Shown one piece after another: positions 17,870 to 27,138 of a stretch of 64,000 bases of DNA (positions are counted from its first letter, which is position 1; every line of letters starts with the position of its first letter). This DNA is from Echinicola soli. Lineage in GTDB: Bacteria > Bacteroidota > Bacteroidia > Cytophagales > Cyclobacteriaceae. The stretch lies in contig NZ_CP041253.1 of NCBI RefSeq assembly GCF_006575665.1, forward strand, positions 2,579,001-2,643,000, read 5' to 3'. The notes below the pieces were generated by a model, which saw only the letters and a program-made list of their open reading frames with translations, was not told the DNA's origin and did no database searches. The translations under genes and the position numbers were made by a program.

Positions 17870-20800
17870 ATGAAAAAAAATGTACCCAAGACCAATGGTC
17901 TAATCTGGAAAAGTGGTGCCATGCTTTTTTTTCTACTGCTCGGCACAGCTCTTCAGATGGCCAAAGCAGCGGAAAGAGCACAAGGAGACCTGGATATGGA
18001 CAAGGTGTTTATTTCCCTGCACGAACAGAACAGTACTTTAAGGGAAGTGTTTTCTTCTATTGAGACCAAGACCTCGTTTCGGTTCTTTTACGATGAAGAC
18101 CTAATATCAATAAATCGAAAACTGACCCTTGATAAGGATAATGCATCGTTGACAGCAATTCTTCAAGAGATTTCCGGAGCTGCGAATCTGAAATTTCGCC
18201 AAATTAACCATGTCATCAATGTCAATAAGCGGCACTCTGATAGTGAGCTAAGGGTGATCAGGGCAAATAGGATCGTGACAGGACAGGTTACTTCTGGAAA
18301 TGAGCCCATGGGGATTCCCGGCGTGACCATTCGTGTCAAAGGAGGGAATACAGGAACGGTGACAGATATTGATGGAAAATTCAGTATTGAAGTGGCCGAT
18401 GAAAGTGCGGTGCTGGTCATCAGTTCCATTGGTTACAAAACCCAAGAGCTTCCGGTAGGAAATCAGACTACCCTTAATGTGCAATTAGAAGAAGATACCA
18501 AATCACTGGATGAAGTGGTGGTAGTCGGCTATGGTACGCAGAAAAAGGTCAACCTTACCGGGGCGGTAAGTCAAGTGTCTTCTGACATGCTGGAAAACCG
18601 ACCCGTGGCCAATATCGGTCAAGCATTGCAGGGAACCATCGCTAACCTAAACGTGGGGATTTCCAACGGAGCTCCCAATACCAATCCTTCGTTCAATGTA
18701 AGGGGAGGGACTTCCTTTTCAGGTGGATCTTTCCAAACGGGAAGCCCATTGATCCTGGTAGATGGCGTGGAGATGGATATCAACCAACTTAATCCGGAGG
18801 ATATCGAAAGTGTATCGGTGCTAAAGGATGCCGCCTCCGCTGCAATCTATGGATCCAGGGCTGCATATGGGGTGATGCTGGTGACGACTAAAAAAGGTGC
18901 GAAAGGTGAAAGAACAAAAATAAGTTATTCCAATAGCTTTCAGTGGAACAAGCCTTCTGCTGTGCCGGATTTATTGGATGCCTATACCATCCAAGATGCT
19001 GCCATCAAAGCAGAAGAGTTACAGAACAGGACGCCTTCCTCGGATATGCAGGAAAAACTGGACAATATCGACCGATATATGAGCAATCCTGATACCGAAT
19101 TGCCCTATTTTATGGATGCTGGGGGAAATATCATTTGGGTAGGAAACACCCGTCCCTATCAAGAAGCCCTAAGGGAATATAGTCCTATGCAGAAACATAA
19201 CTTGAACCTGTCTGGTGGCAGCGCCAAAAGTTCATACTATGCATCCTTGGGCTATCAAGGCCAGGACGGTTTATATAAGATCAATACGGATAAGTTCAAG
19301 CGATACAATATGATGCTGAATGTCAAAAACGATGTTACGGATTGGTTCAGCGTTGAATTCCGCTCTTCTTATAGCCAGTCCAATTATTCAGAGCCTGTCA
19401 GTCCATCCGGGAAAGGGGGCTGGTGGACAGCGATGTCGCAGGAGCCCAGTCGAAACATTAACATGCCGATTAAGACCCCTTCTACTTCACCGGTAGGGGA
19501 GATGTATACCGATAATATTTTATCCTTTATGGATTATGGATCCCGTAATGATGAAACCAAGGAACATATCCTACTGGCCATAGCCCCCACGATCCATGTA
19601 CTGAAAGGCTGGGATGTAAAGGCAAATATTTCTTATAAATCCTATAACTTCAGGAGAAAGCAGGTCATTCCTGAGTTGGAGCGAATAGAAAACAGATGGG
19701 ATTCACCCACTACCGTGCATACCAATCCAAGCTCCGTGCAGCGGTGGACCCAGCACTCTGATCAATTTACCATCAACTTATTTACAGACTACTCCCTGAC
19801 GCTGGACAATCATGAGTTTTATGTACTTGGTGGGTTTAATCAGGAGTCTTACAAGTACACTTATTTGGGAGGAAGGGGAGAACAGCTATTAACACCCTAT
19901 GTTCCCGTGATTGGCCAAACCCTGGGTAATGAGTATGCCTATGACAATGAATCCGAATGGGCATTACGTGGGGCTTTTTACCGATTTACCTATAATTATG
20001 ACAATCGCTACCTGATCGAGTCCAATGGACGCTATGACGGTACCTCAAGGTTTCCTTCAGACAGGCGTTTTAAGTTTTTTCCATCACTTTCCGGTGCATG
20101 GAGGATCAGTGAAGAGACATGGGCAGAAGGAATAAGGCCTGTAGTCAATGAACTGAAATTAAGGGCTTCATACGGTAGTCTTGGTAATCAGAATGTAAGC
20201 AACTATATCTATATCCCTTCTTACGGGACCACAGCACAAATTAGTTACCTTTTTGATGGGACAAGACCAGTGGGGATAAGGCCTCCAGGATTGGTGAATG
20301 CCGATTTGACCTGGGAAACAGCTACGACGATTGATGTTGGCTTAGATGTAGCGGTCTTTGATAAGCTAGACTTGAGCTTTGATTGGTATGAGCGGACGAC
20401 CAGTGACATTTTGGTGGCAGGGGATAAGTTCCCTGCTGTTTTGGGAACCTCATCTCCAACCAAGAATTCCGGAGAAATGACAACGACTGGTTGGGAAGTA
20501 ACAGCAAAATGGCGAGATGTATTGGACAATGGTGTTCGGTATGACCTGTCCCTAAACCTGTCTGATTACCAATCCGAGATCACCGAATTTAACGGCAACC
20601 CCAACAAGCTCCTTAGCTCACTGTACACTGGACAGGTGATGGGGGAGATTTGGGGATACGAAACAGTAGGGCTCTTCCAAAACCAGGAGCAGATCGATAA
20701 TGCGCCAGGCCAAGAGCTGATCAATTCAGGGCTATGGTTTCCCGGTGATGTGCAGTACCGTGACATCGACGGTGACGGCGAAGTGGGGCCAGGTGAGAGT

Positions 20801-21307
20801 ACTGCTGAAAATGCCGGTGATCGCAGAATCATTGGTAACAGCACTCCCCGGTACCAGTTCGGGTTGAATATGAACGTTTTTTGGAAAGGTTTTGACCTTA
20901 ATATTTTCTTTCAAGGTGTGGGCAAAAGAGATGTATGGATAGGCAGTAACCTGTTTTGGGGTGGCATAGCAGGAGGCACGGGTACCTATGAAGTGTATGA
21001 GGACTCTTGGACTCCCGAAAGAACCAATGCATATTTCCCGGGTTACCGTTCCAGTGGAGCTAACCGTCAGACACAGACAAGGTACCTGCAAAATGCTGCT
21101 TACCTAAGATTGAAAAATGTTTCCCTGGGCTATACACTTCCGGCTGCTTTGACGGAGCGTATCCGTTTGGACAAAGTCCGGGTGTACACCTCGGCTTACA
21201 ATATATGGGAAGCTACCAGTGTACCGGACACATTTGATCCGGAAGTGCTGAGCGGTAATTACCCGATGTTGAGGTCTATTGCTGCTGGACTGCAAATCAC
21301 ATTCTAA
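17870..21307 (+). CDS. SusC/RagA-family TonB-dependent transporter with STN signalling domain
   Basis: 1145 residues from the ATG at 17870; a TTG three codons earlier is also open but less likely. Signal peptide (hydrophobic stretch ending near AAER), STN domain (FISLHEQNSTLREVFSSI to NHVINVN, about 45-120), carboxypeptidase-D-like domain (VTSGNEPMGIPGVTI region), SusC stretch VVVVGYGTQKK from about residue 216, plug with LILVDGVEMDINQLNPEDIE, and the outer-membrane barrel. It would import oligosaccharides with the SusD encoded 20 bases downstream and signal to the FecR upstream. It is not a close copy of the first SusC, so a different ligand is likely. Confidence 0.97.
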   Translation: MKKNVPKTNGLIWKSGAMLFFLLLGTALQMAKAAERAQGDLDMDKVFISLHEQNSTLREVFSSIETKTSFRFFYDEDLISINRKLTLDKDNASLTAILQEISGAANLKFRQINHVINVNKRHSDSELRVIRANRIVTGQVTSGNEPMGIPGVTIRVKGGNTGTVTDIDGKFSIEVADESAVLVISSIGYKTQELPVGNQTTLNVQLEEDTKSLDEVVVVGYGTQKKVNLTGAVSQVSSDMLENRPVANIGQALQGTIANLNVGISNGAPNTNPSFNVRGGTSFSGGSFQTGSPLILVDGVEMDINQLNPEDIESVSVLKDAASAAIYGSRAAYGVMLVTTKKGAKGERTKISYSNSFQWNKPSAVPDLLDAYTIQDAAIKAEELQNRTPSSDMQEKLDNIDRYMSNPDTELPYFMDAGGNIIWVGNTRPYQEALREYSPMQKHNLNLSGGSAKSSYYASLGYQGQDGLYKINTDKFKRYNMMLNVKNDVTDWFSVEFRSSYSQSNYSEPVSPSGKGGWWTAMSQEPSRNINMPIKTPSTSPVGEMYTDNILSFMDYGSRNDETKEHILLAIAPTIHVLKGWDVKANISYKSYNFRRKQVIPELERIENRWDSPTTVHTNPSSVQRWTQHSDQFTINLFTDYSLTLDNHEFYVLGGFNQESYKYTYLGGRGEQLLTPYVPVIGQTLGNEYAYDNESEWALRGAFYRFTYNYDNRYLIESNGRYDGTSRFPSDRRFKFFPSLSGAWRISEETWAEGIRPVVNELKLRASYGSLGNQNVSNYIYIPSYGTTAQISYLFDGTRPVGIRPPGLVNADLTWETATTIDVGLDVAVFDKLDLSFDWYERTTSDILVAGDKFPAVLGTSSPTKNSGEMTTTGWEVTAKWRDVLDNGVRYDLSLNLSDYQSEITEFNGNPNKLLSSLYTGQVMGEIWGYETVGLFQNQEQIDNAPGQELINSGLWFPGDVQYRDIDGDGEVGPGESTAENAGDRRIIGNSTPRYQFGLNMNVFWKGFDLNIFFQGVGKRDVWIGSNLFWGGIAGGTGTYEVYEDSWTPERTNAYFPGYRSSGANRQTQTRYLQNAAYLRLKNVSLGYTLPAALTERIRLDKVRVYTSAYNIWEATSVPDTFDPEVLSGNYPMLRSIAAGLQITF

Positions 21308-21327
21308 TTCCTAAAACTGACACAATC

Positions 21328-23109
21328 ATGAAAAGATTATATATCACAATTGCTTGCCTTGCAGGACTCCTTTCAGGGTGCAATGACGAGTTTATGGATC
21401 GCTATCCATTGGATCAAATTACCGATGAGAATTTCTGGAAAACAGCCCAGGACCTGGAGTTGTACTGTAATAGTTTTTATCCTGAATATATTACAGGTTT
21501 TGGTACCGACTGGGGCACTAGTACGGTAGCTCCCTATGGGTACAATGAAGCTATCGCGTATGGAGATGTCATTTCCGATAACGCGGCTCCAGAAACCTAT
21601 TCTAAGGTGGCTGCTGACCAATATAATGGCTATGTAGGTGGAGGAAGCGGCAGTAGTGGATGGAGTTGGGGGAATATCCGCCAGCTTAATTATTTTCTGG
21701 ATAACTACCAACGTGGTGATGTGGCAGAGGATGTAAGAAATGTTTATTTGGGAGAAGTCTTATTCTTTAAAGCCTGGGATTATTTCAAAAAGGTGAAAAC
21801 TTTTGGTGATGTACCCTGGATTACCCACGCCCTGGAAACCAATTCACCAGAGCTATATGCTCCTCGGGATCCCAGGGAAGTGGTGATGGACTCTGTGATG
21901 CACATTTTAAATCAAGCCATCGAATTCCTTCCTGCCAAAGGGGAAGAAAAAACCGATCGGCTGAATAAAGATGTGGCCTTGCACTTAAAATCGAGAATTG
22001 GCCTCTATGAAGGGACCTATCGAAAATACCACCCGGAGATTGGCTTGGATGGGACGGCGTTTTTAAGCGCATCGGTTGAAGCAGCAGAACAGTTGATGGC
22101 TGGAAGTTATAGCCTGTACAGTACAGGAAATGCTTCTACAGATTACAATGATCTCTTCGCTACCTATAGTTATGATGGTAATCCTGAAGTGATTTTATGG
22201 AGGGAATATTCAGCAGATCTTACGTACGGAGTGGCATTTAGTCGATATTATGCACAAAACCTGCGCCATCGACACGGCGCTACCCGAAATCTCGTGGATG
22301 AATACCTTTGCGAAGATGGTTTGCCGATTAGCCAAAGTCCCCTTTTCATGGGCAAAGATTCTATTCAAACCGAGATGATGAACAGGGACCCAAGGCTTCC
22401 CCAGACAGTGGCCAATTTTGGAACTTACAATCTACAAGAGGGCGTACAAGGTGCCAATAATGCACCACTGCCAAATATTCCAGGGCTTTCAGGAAATAAA
22501 TGTCCAACTGGATACCGCGTAGCAAAGTGGTTCTTAAATGATCCCGCTGACTGGGACCGAGTGACCAATGGCATGCAGGCCGCACTGGTGTTTCGGTATG
22601 CGGAGGTTTTGTTGAATTATGCTGAAGCTAAATATGAACTCGGGGAAATGGACCAAGCTGTATTGGACAACTCAGTCAATCTTATCAGGGCAAGAGTGAA
22701 TATGCCACCAATGGTACTGGGTGATATCCCTGCAGATCCTGAGCTGGACGGTAACTACGCCACGTATTGTGACTATGTGCCCGATGCGGTTTTGAGGGAA
22801 ATAAGAAGGGAGAGGCGTGTGGAGTTGGCTTTTGAGAGTTTCAGGTGGGATGACCTTATGAGATGGAAGGCAGGTAAATTTCTGGAAATTCCCGTGGAAG
22901 GGATCAAGTTTGTCCAAGAACAGTTCCCTGGTGTCATAGTGGACAAAGACGTGTTTTTAAGTGAAGAAGGCTACATTTTGCCTTATTACCAAACCCTTCC
23001 TGACGGTAGGGCTTTTGATGAAGAGAAACAATACTTATTTCCTATTCCGATTGAAGACTTGGTACTGAACTCTAACCTGGAGCAAAATCCAGGATGGGAA
23101 TCCAACTAG
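21328..23109 (+). CDS. SusD/RagB-family glycan-binding lipoprotein
   Basis: 593 residues. Lipoprotein signal peptide ending LLSGC (Cys18). SusD N-terminal features include FWKTAQDLELYCNSFYPEY and EVLFFKAWDYFKKVKTFGDVPW. C-terminal SusD features include FRYAEVLLNYAEAKYELG, RRERRVELAFESFRWDDLMRW and FPIPIEDL. It is the surface-exposed binding partner of the SusC just upstream. It belongs to the long, Trp/Tyr-rich SusD group; no ligand can be assigned. Confidence 0.96.
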   Translation: MKRLYITIACLAGLLSGCNDEFMDRYPLDQITDENFWKTAQDLELYCNSFYPEYITGFGTDWGTSTVAPYGYNEAIAYGDVISDNAAPETYSKVAADQYNGYVGGGSGSSGWSWGNIRQLNYFLDNYQRGDVAEDVRNVYLGEVLFFKAWDYFKKVKTFGDVPWITHALETNSPELYAPRDPREVVMDSVMHILNQAIEFLPAKGEEKTDRLNKDVALHLKSRIGLYEGTYRKYHPEIGLDGTAFLSASVEAAEQLMAGSYSLYSTGNASTDYNDLFATYSYDGNPEVILWREYSADLTYGVAFSRYYAQNLRHRHGATRNLVDEYLCEDGLPISQSPLFMGKDSIQTEMMNRDPRLPQTVANFGTYNLQEGVQGANNAPLPNIPGLSGNKCPTGYRVAKWFLNDPADWDRVTNGMQAALVFRYAEVLLNYAEAKYELGEMDQAVLDNSVNLIRARVNMPPMVLGDIPADPELDGNYATYCDYVPDAVLREIRRERRVELAFESFRWDDLMRWKAGKFLEIPVEGIKFVQEQFPGVIVDKDVFLSEEGYILPYYQTLPDGRAFDEEKQYLFPIPIEDLVLNSNLEQNPGWESN

Positions 23110-23156
23110 CGCTTCAGCTGATGTTGAATTAAAAAGTTTTGTGTTGGGAAATAGAT

Positions 23157-23200
23157 TAAGAAGGGGCCAAGTGGCCTCTTCCTGATCTCCTATTGTCTTT
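23157..23200 (+). terminator. Weak hairpin after second SusD
   Basis: AGGGGCCA arm pairs with TGGCCTCT (one G-U type mismatch) about 50 bases after the SusD stop. An eight-T run follows only after a gap, so termination may be partial and the peptidase gene may share this transcript. Confidence 0.35.
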
Positions 23201-23241
23201 TTTTTGAAAATTAATTTTAACCACTAATAACTACTTTGATT

Positions 23242-24621
23242 ATGAAAAACCGAGTCAATGAATTGTTTTTAAGAATGTTAGCTGTTTTTACTGCGGCTAC
23301 AGTGATTTCTTGTAATGAAGTGCCGGAAACTCCGGTGATTGAAAATCAAAATGGGGCTGGTTTTGTGACCCATCAGGAGAATCTAAATGTGGTGTACTTT
23401 GTACCTACTGATAATCCTGAAGTGTCAGGTTATGAAGACCGATTGAGTGATCTTTTGGTTTATTTTCAAGAGTATATGGAAGATGAGATGGACAGAAATG
23501 GTTTTGGACAAAAAACATTTGGGCTACCGTTGGATTCTGCCAATAGCCGGGTAAAACTAGTGACCATTTACGGTACGGAGGACCAGTCCACGTATGGATA
23601 TGGAAGTGCAAGTACCATAATTAGTGAAATCAATGCGTACAAATCCACCCATCCCGGTGACTTTACCAGTCAGCATACTTTGGTCATCTTGCCGCAGCGT
23701 ACTGACAGCGGAAGTCAACCGTTTTACGGGTATGGTAAATATTGCTTTGCGGTAGACAATCCCAATATCAGTGTGGCAGAAATTCCCAGCACTTCTTCCA
23801 ACTTGATAGCAGGAATGCTCCACGAGCTGGGGCACGGACTAAACCTTGCCCATAACAAGGCCAAAGATAATGAACAACAAACGTTGGGGACTTCCTTAAT
23901 GGGGGCTGGAAATTATACCTGGGGGAGGTCAGCGACATTTATTCCTTTGGCAGATGCAGCGATATTAAACCGCAATCAGATTTTCCAGTCCACTCCGGTG
24001 GCAGATATTTATGGCGCAGCTACCACAACCATGAGTCCTGCGATAAGTTACGATGAGGTGAATGATGCGATCGCATTGTCCGGTACTTTTACCAGTGATA
24101 AGACGGTCAGCGATGTATTGGTCTGGGTGGATCCCAACGTCAATGGGGAAGGATCAGGAGCCAATAAGGATTACAATTCAGTTTCTTGGGTGGCCAATAG
24201 GAATGGGAGTGCTTTCGATGTGGATATTCCAATGGCTGAAATTCAGGATCATGGAGATTGGCCGTATGAGTTGAAGATAAAACTATTAATGGAAAATGGC
24301 ACGATCAAGACGCATGGCTATAGCTTCAGTTATGTGAACGGTGAATTTACCTTGCCTGATGGTGTGGGGGTATTCCAGCACAGCAGCTACAATGGGTGGG
24401 GCGTGACACTTGCTGAAGGCTCTTACACAGCTGCCCAATTGACAGCACTCGGTGGAGTAGATAATGACATCAGTTCCATCAAAATTCCCTTAGGGTACGA
24501 AGTGACCTTGTATGATGGGGATAATTTTACCGGGGATAGCTATGAAGCTGGGCCTGGCAATATCAGCTTCCTTTCCGGATTCAATGACAAGGTGTCCTCT
24601 ATTATAGTGGGTAAACAATAA
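23242..24621 (+). CDS. Lipoprotein zinc metallopeptidase with C-terminal beta/gamma-crystallin domain
   Basis: 459 residues from the ATG at 23242 (a TTG two codons earlier is also open). A lipoprotein signal peptide ends in VISC. The zinc site is HELGHGLNLAH with His194, Glu195, His198 and His204, a zincin HExxHxxxxxH pattern, and TSLMGAGNY about 23 residues later could be the Met-turn. The last 85 residues (about 375-459) show two Greek-key motifs: VFQHSSYNGWGV ... NDISSIKIP, then VTLYDGDNFTGDSYEAG ... NDKVSSIIV, the pattern of a beta/gamma-crystallin domain. It lies between SusD and a fucosidase in the second locus. It probably cuts a protein or glycoprotein at the cell surface, which is inference from family and context. 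Confidence 0.88.
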   Translation: MKNRVNELFLRMLAVFTAATVISCNEVPETPVIENQNGAGFVTHQENLNVVYFVPTDNPEVSGYEDRLSDLLVYFQEYMEDEMDRNGFGQKTFGLPLDSANSRVKLVTIYGTEDQSTYGYGSASTIISEINAYKSTHPGDFTSQHTLVILPQRTDSGSQPFYGYGKYCFAVDNPNISVAEIPSTSSNLIAGMLHELGHGLNLAHNKAKDNEQQTLGTSLMGAGNYTWGRSATFIPLADAAILNRNQIFQSTPVADIYGAATTTMSPAISYDEVNDAIALSGTFTSDKTVSDVLVWVDPNVNGEGSGANKDYNSVSWVANRNGSAFDVDIPMAEIQDHGDWPYELKIKLLMENGTIKTHGYSFSYVNGEFTLPDGVGVFQHSSYNGWGVTLAEGSYTAAQLTALGGVDNDISSIKIPLGYEVTLYDGDNFTGDSYEAGPGNISFLSGFNDKVSSIIVGKQ

Positions 24622-24644
24622 GAATAAATCCTACTAAAATAACC

Positions 24645-24681
24645 GGGCTTTTGGAGAAGGTGCCTTTTCCAAAAGCCTTTG
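24645..24681 (+). terminator. Intrinsic terminator after metallopeptidase
   Basis: GGCTTTTGGAGAAGG pairs with CCTTTTCCAAAAGCC with one mismatch and a two-base loop, followed by TTTGTT. It is 24 bases after the peptidase stop codon and separates it from the fucosidase. Confidence 0.75.
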
Positions 24682-24782
24682 TTAAGTACCAGCACAGATG
24701 AAAATTACCAGAAAGAAATTCTTTTTTCCAAAGGATCTTTTCCTATCCTAAAGGACCAAATGAAGTGGAAATTGATTAAACA

Positions 24783-26258
24783 ATGAACAAGCAAAAAATA
24801 AGTGAAAAAATGAAAAGGAGTTTAACAATGGTATTATTGATGTTTGCACTGACGGGTGCGAGCACCACTTTGACGATAGCCCAAGCCCCGGATAATACGC
24901 CAAGAATCTCCATGACGTTGGAGCATGGCGCCCACAGAATAGGTAAACGGATAGATTCGAAGATGTCGCGTTGGCGAAATTATGGTTTTGGTCAGTTTAT
25001 CCATTGGGGGCTTTATGCCATTCCGGGAGGTCATTGGAACGGAGAATATTATGGCGGTGCCGCTGAGTGGATCCGCTCATGGAAAGGAATGCCCAATGAG
25101 GATTACGATAACTTGTATACGGAATTTGATCCAGTGGATTTTGACCCCAAAGCGTGGGCGGAGCAGGCCAAGGACATGGGAGCACGGTACATGATCATAA
25201 CCACTAAGCACCATGATGGCTTTTGCCTCTGGCCAAGTGAGTTTACGGATTATGATGTGACCAATGCCCCATATGGCCAAGATATCATTGGCCCCTTGGT
25301 AGAGGCTTATGATGCAGAAGGCATCGATGTGTATCTTTATTTTTCTGTGATGGACTGGAATCATCCCGGCTATCGGAGTAAGCTGGAAACAGCCGAGGAC
25401 AGAGAGGCTTATGAGGGTTTTAAGGAATTTACAAGAAATCAGCTGTTGGAATTATTGGAGCGGTACCCCTCGACGAAGGGGCTTTGGTTTGATGGAACCT
25501 GGGATGCGGCATGGAAGGAGCAGGCTGAGTTTGCAGATAACCTGGCTATGGAGATGCGGGAAATGATCCCTGGTTTGATCATAGGAAGCCGGTTTAGGCC
25601 AGATGACTATGGTAATCGCCATTTTGACAGCAATGGTGATCTGATGGGAGACTATGAGCAAGGTTGGGAGCGAAAACTTCCTGACACCTATGAAGATACC
25701 AAAGGTAATGATTGGGATTGTGTCATGACCGTTCCTGAAAACCAATGGGGATATCATTCCGATTGGAGAGGGCATGTGAAGACCAGTTACGAATTAATCG
25801 AAATGTTGGTAAAGTCTGTGTCCTTGGATGGGAATTTCGTGATGAATTTTGGCCCAAATGGTCAAGGAGAAATCCGGAAAGAGGAAAGACAGCTGGCTAA
25901 GGAGATTGGTGAATGGATGCACAAAAACCAGAAGGCCATTTATGACTGTGGTTACATTGATTGGGAAAAGCAGGACTGGGGATATTACACCCGGAATCGT
26001 GAGAGTGGCGAAGTCTATATGATTGTTTTTAATAAACCGATCAATGGCGCTTTGCGCATAAAAACACCTGCCAAAATCAACTTGGATAAGATCTTCGATC
26101 TCAATGGCCCCCAAAAAACTTACCGTCCTGAAGAAATCCATCGAAATGAATATTTTATTCACTTAGATGAAGCATTATTGGAGACGCCCAAGGTGATTGT
26201 TATTCAATATTCTGAAGCTACCAACCAGACAAAAGGCTATGATAAGGCTAAGACCTGA
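24783..26258 (+). CDS. Alpha-L-fucosidase, GH29
   Basis: 491 residues with a signal peptide ending near LTIAQ; the ATG at 24810 is an alternative start with a shorter n-region. Classic GH29 motifs are present: FGQFIHWGLYAIPGGHW, TTKHHDGFCLWPS and GLWFDGTWD, in which Asp237 is the expected nucleophile. The catalytic TIM barrel is followed by a small C-terminal beta domain (GEVYMIVFNKPINGALRI). It releases alpha-L-fucose from glycans in the periplasm. It is the last gene of the second locus and has its own upstream terminator, so it may be separately transcribed. It is closer to the canonical fucosidases than the enzyme at 12958. Confidence 0.95.
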   Translation: MNKQKISEKMKRSLTMVLLMFALTGASTTLTIAQAPDNTPRISMTLEHGAHRIGKRIDSKMSRWRNYGFGQFIHWGLYAIPGGHWNGEYYGGAAEWIRSWKGMPNEDYDNLYTEFDPVDFDPKAWAEQAKDMGARYMIITTKHHDGFCLWPSEFTDYDVTNAPYGQDIIGPLVEAYDAEGIDVYLYFSVMDWNHPGYRSKLETAEDREAYEGFKEFTRNQLLELLERYPSTKGLWFDGTWDAAWKEQAEFADNLAMEMREMIPGLIIGSRFRPDDYGNRHFDSNGDLMGDYEQGWERKLPDTYEDTKGNDWDCVMTVPENQWGYHSDWRGHVKTSYELIEMLVKSVSLDGNFVMNFGPNGQGEIRKEERQLAKEIGEWMHKNQKAIYDCGYIDWEKQDWGYYTRNRESGEVYMIVFNKPINGALRIKTPAKINLDKIFDLNGPQKTYRPEEIHRNEYFIHLDEALLETPKVIVIQYSEATNQTKGYDKAKT

Positions 26259-26570
26259 TAATTATAGCAAGTAACAGGAGGCTGGCTTTTATTGATGAAT
26301 GAAAGTGAGAATGCTTGGTTAGTATAAAAAATAAGTTTATTCACTTATTTTTTAAGCATGGATTTACTAGTTCATGCTTTTTTTGAATTTTTCACTTAAA
26401 AAATGATAGTTTGGCAAGTTATAATTTTTATATTCGTACCTGAACATGTTCCACAAAGTGTAGAGGTTCTCTACACGGGTTCTACACATTGGAGAGTGGG
26501 ACGTGGCTTTAAGGGCTGATTTCATAAATGGCACGGGTTATGAATACTTGTCTATCAAATGAAACAGTAA
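26259..26570. other. Intergenic region with a terminator-like hairpin
   Basis: 312 bases. AAGCATG (from 26354) pairs with CATGC (to 26378) and is followed by seven T, a likely terminator for the fucosidase gene. The second half is A+T rich and would hold the promoter of the small-protein cluster. No gene seen. Confidence 0.5.
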
Positions 26571-26735
26571 ATGATCGAGCTGAGAAGAAAGGTGCTGTTG
26601 TTGGTTTTTTTAATTGGTTTTATCATCGTTGCGCTCATTGGAGCGACAGGGATGCAATTAAAAAGAGAGGCAGGCGAGTTTCAGTTAAAGCTTGCTTCAA
26701 GGGTGCCAAGTAGCAGTATAATGTATCAACCCTAG
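26571..26735 (+). CDS. Small single-helix membrane protein (54 aa)
   Basis: An ATG-started frame of 54 codons. The N-terminus is positively charged (MIELRRK), followed by one long hydrophobic helix (VLLLVFLIGFIIVALIGATG, residues 8-27) and a short hydrophilic tail (MQLKREAGEFQLKLASR). This is the normal layout of a bitopic inner-membrane protein with its tail outside. It ends 15 bases before a lipoprotein gene on the same strand, so the three small genes may be one operon. A different frame over the same bases (26528-26713) encodes nothing recognisable. No family is known to me. Confidence 0.55.
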   Translation: MIELRRKVLLLVFLIGFIIVALIGATGMQLKREAGEFQLKLASRVPSSSIMYQP

Positions 26736-26750
26736 ACTAAAGATTATTCC

Positions 26751-27122
26751 ATGAAGCTGATAACGTGCATGAGTATATTGACCATGATGATTTTAGCGTC
26801 ATGTGGCAATCAAAGTGGAAATGAGGCATCAGAAGATGAACAACTTCAGTCAGAGGAAGTAATGCCGGATATTGATGGGGTTAGCGAATTGCAAACTCCT
26901 TCTGATGATGAGGCACAGCGGGATGAAATTGATAAAGAAGATCTTCCCGAGGACGTAATCAATTTGTTGGAGAGAGATTCCCTGCTTTCAACACTCCAGC
27001 TTAAAAAGGTTTACAAAGTTATAGAAGATGGGGAGACATTCTATGATATAGCTTTCGAAACTGATGAGAAGGAAACCATGATGGTATTGATCAGTGGAGA
27101 GGGAGAAGTACTGGAATACTAA
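26751..27122 (+). CDS. PepSY-like small lipoprotein
   Basis: 123 residues. Lipobox LASC (Cys19), then an acidic linker, then a compact C-terminal domain (IDKEDLPEDVINLLE ... KKVYKVIEDGETFYDIAFE ... LISGEGEVLEY). That domain has the beta pattern of PepSY-like proteins of Bacteroidota (EDLP, then K-Y-V, then Y-x-V/I-x-F, then DxxGxxLE). It is a clear paralogue of the next gene, which starts 16 bases later and carries the same domain with an ordinary signal peptide. The role is unknown; proteins of this type are usually periplasmic and stress-linked. Confidence 0.8.
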   Translation: MKLITCMSILTMMILASCGNQSGNEASEDEQLQSEEVMPDIDGVSELQTPSDDEAQRDEIDKEDLPEDVINLLERDSLLSTLQLKKVYKVIEDGETFYDIAFETDEKETMMVLISGEGEVLEY

Positions 27123-27138
27123 ACATTATAAAACAAAT

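Noticed and set aside
26528..26713. 61-codon frame on the plus strand
   Set aside because: It overlaps the 54-codon frame at 26571 that has a proper membrane-protein layout; this frame gives a Cys/Trp-rich product with no pattern.
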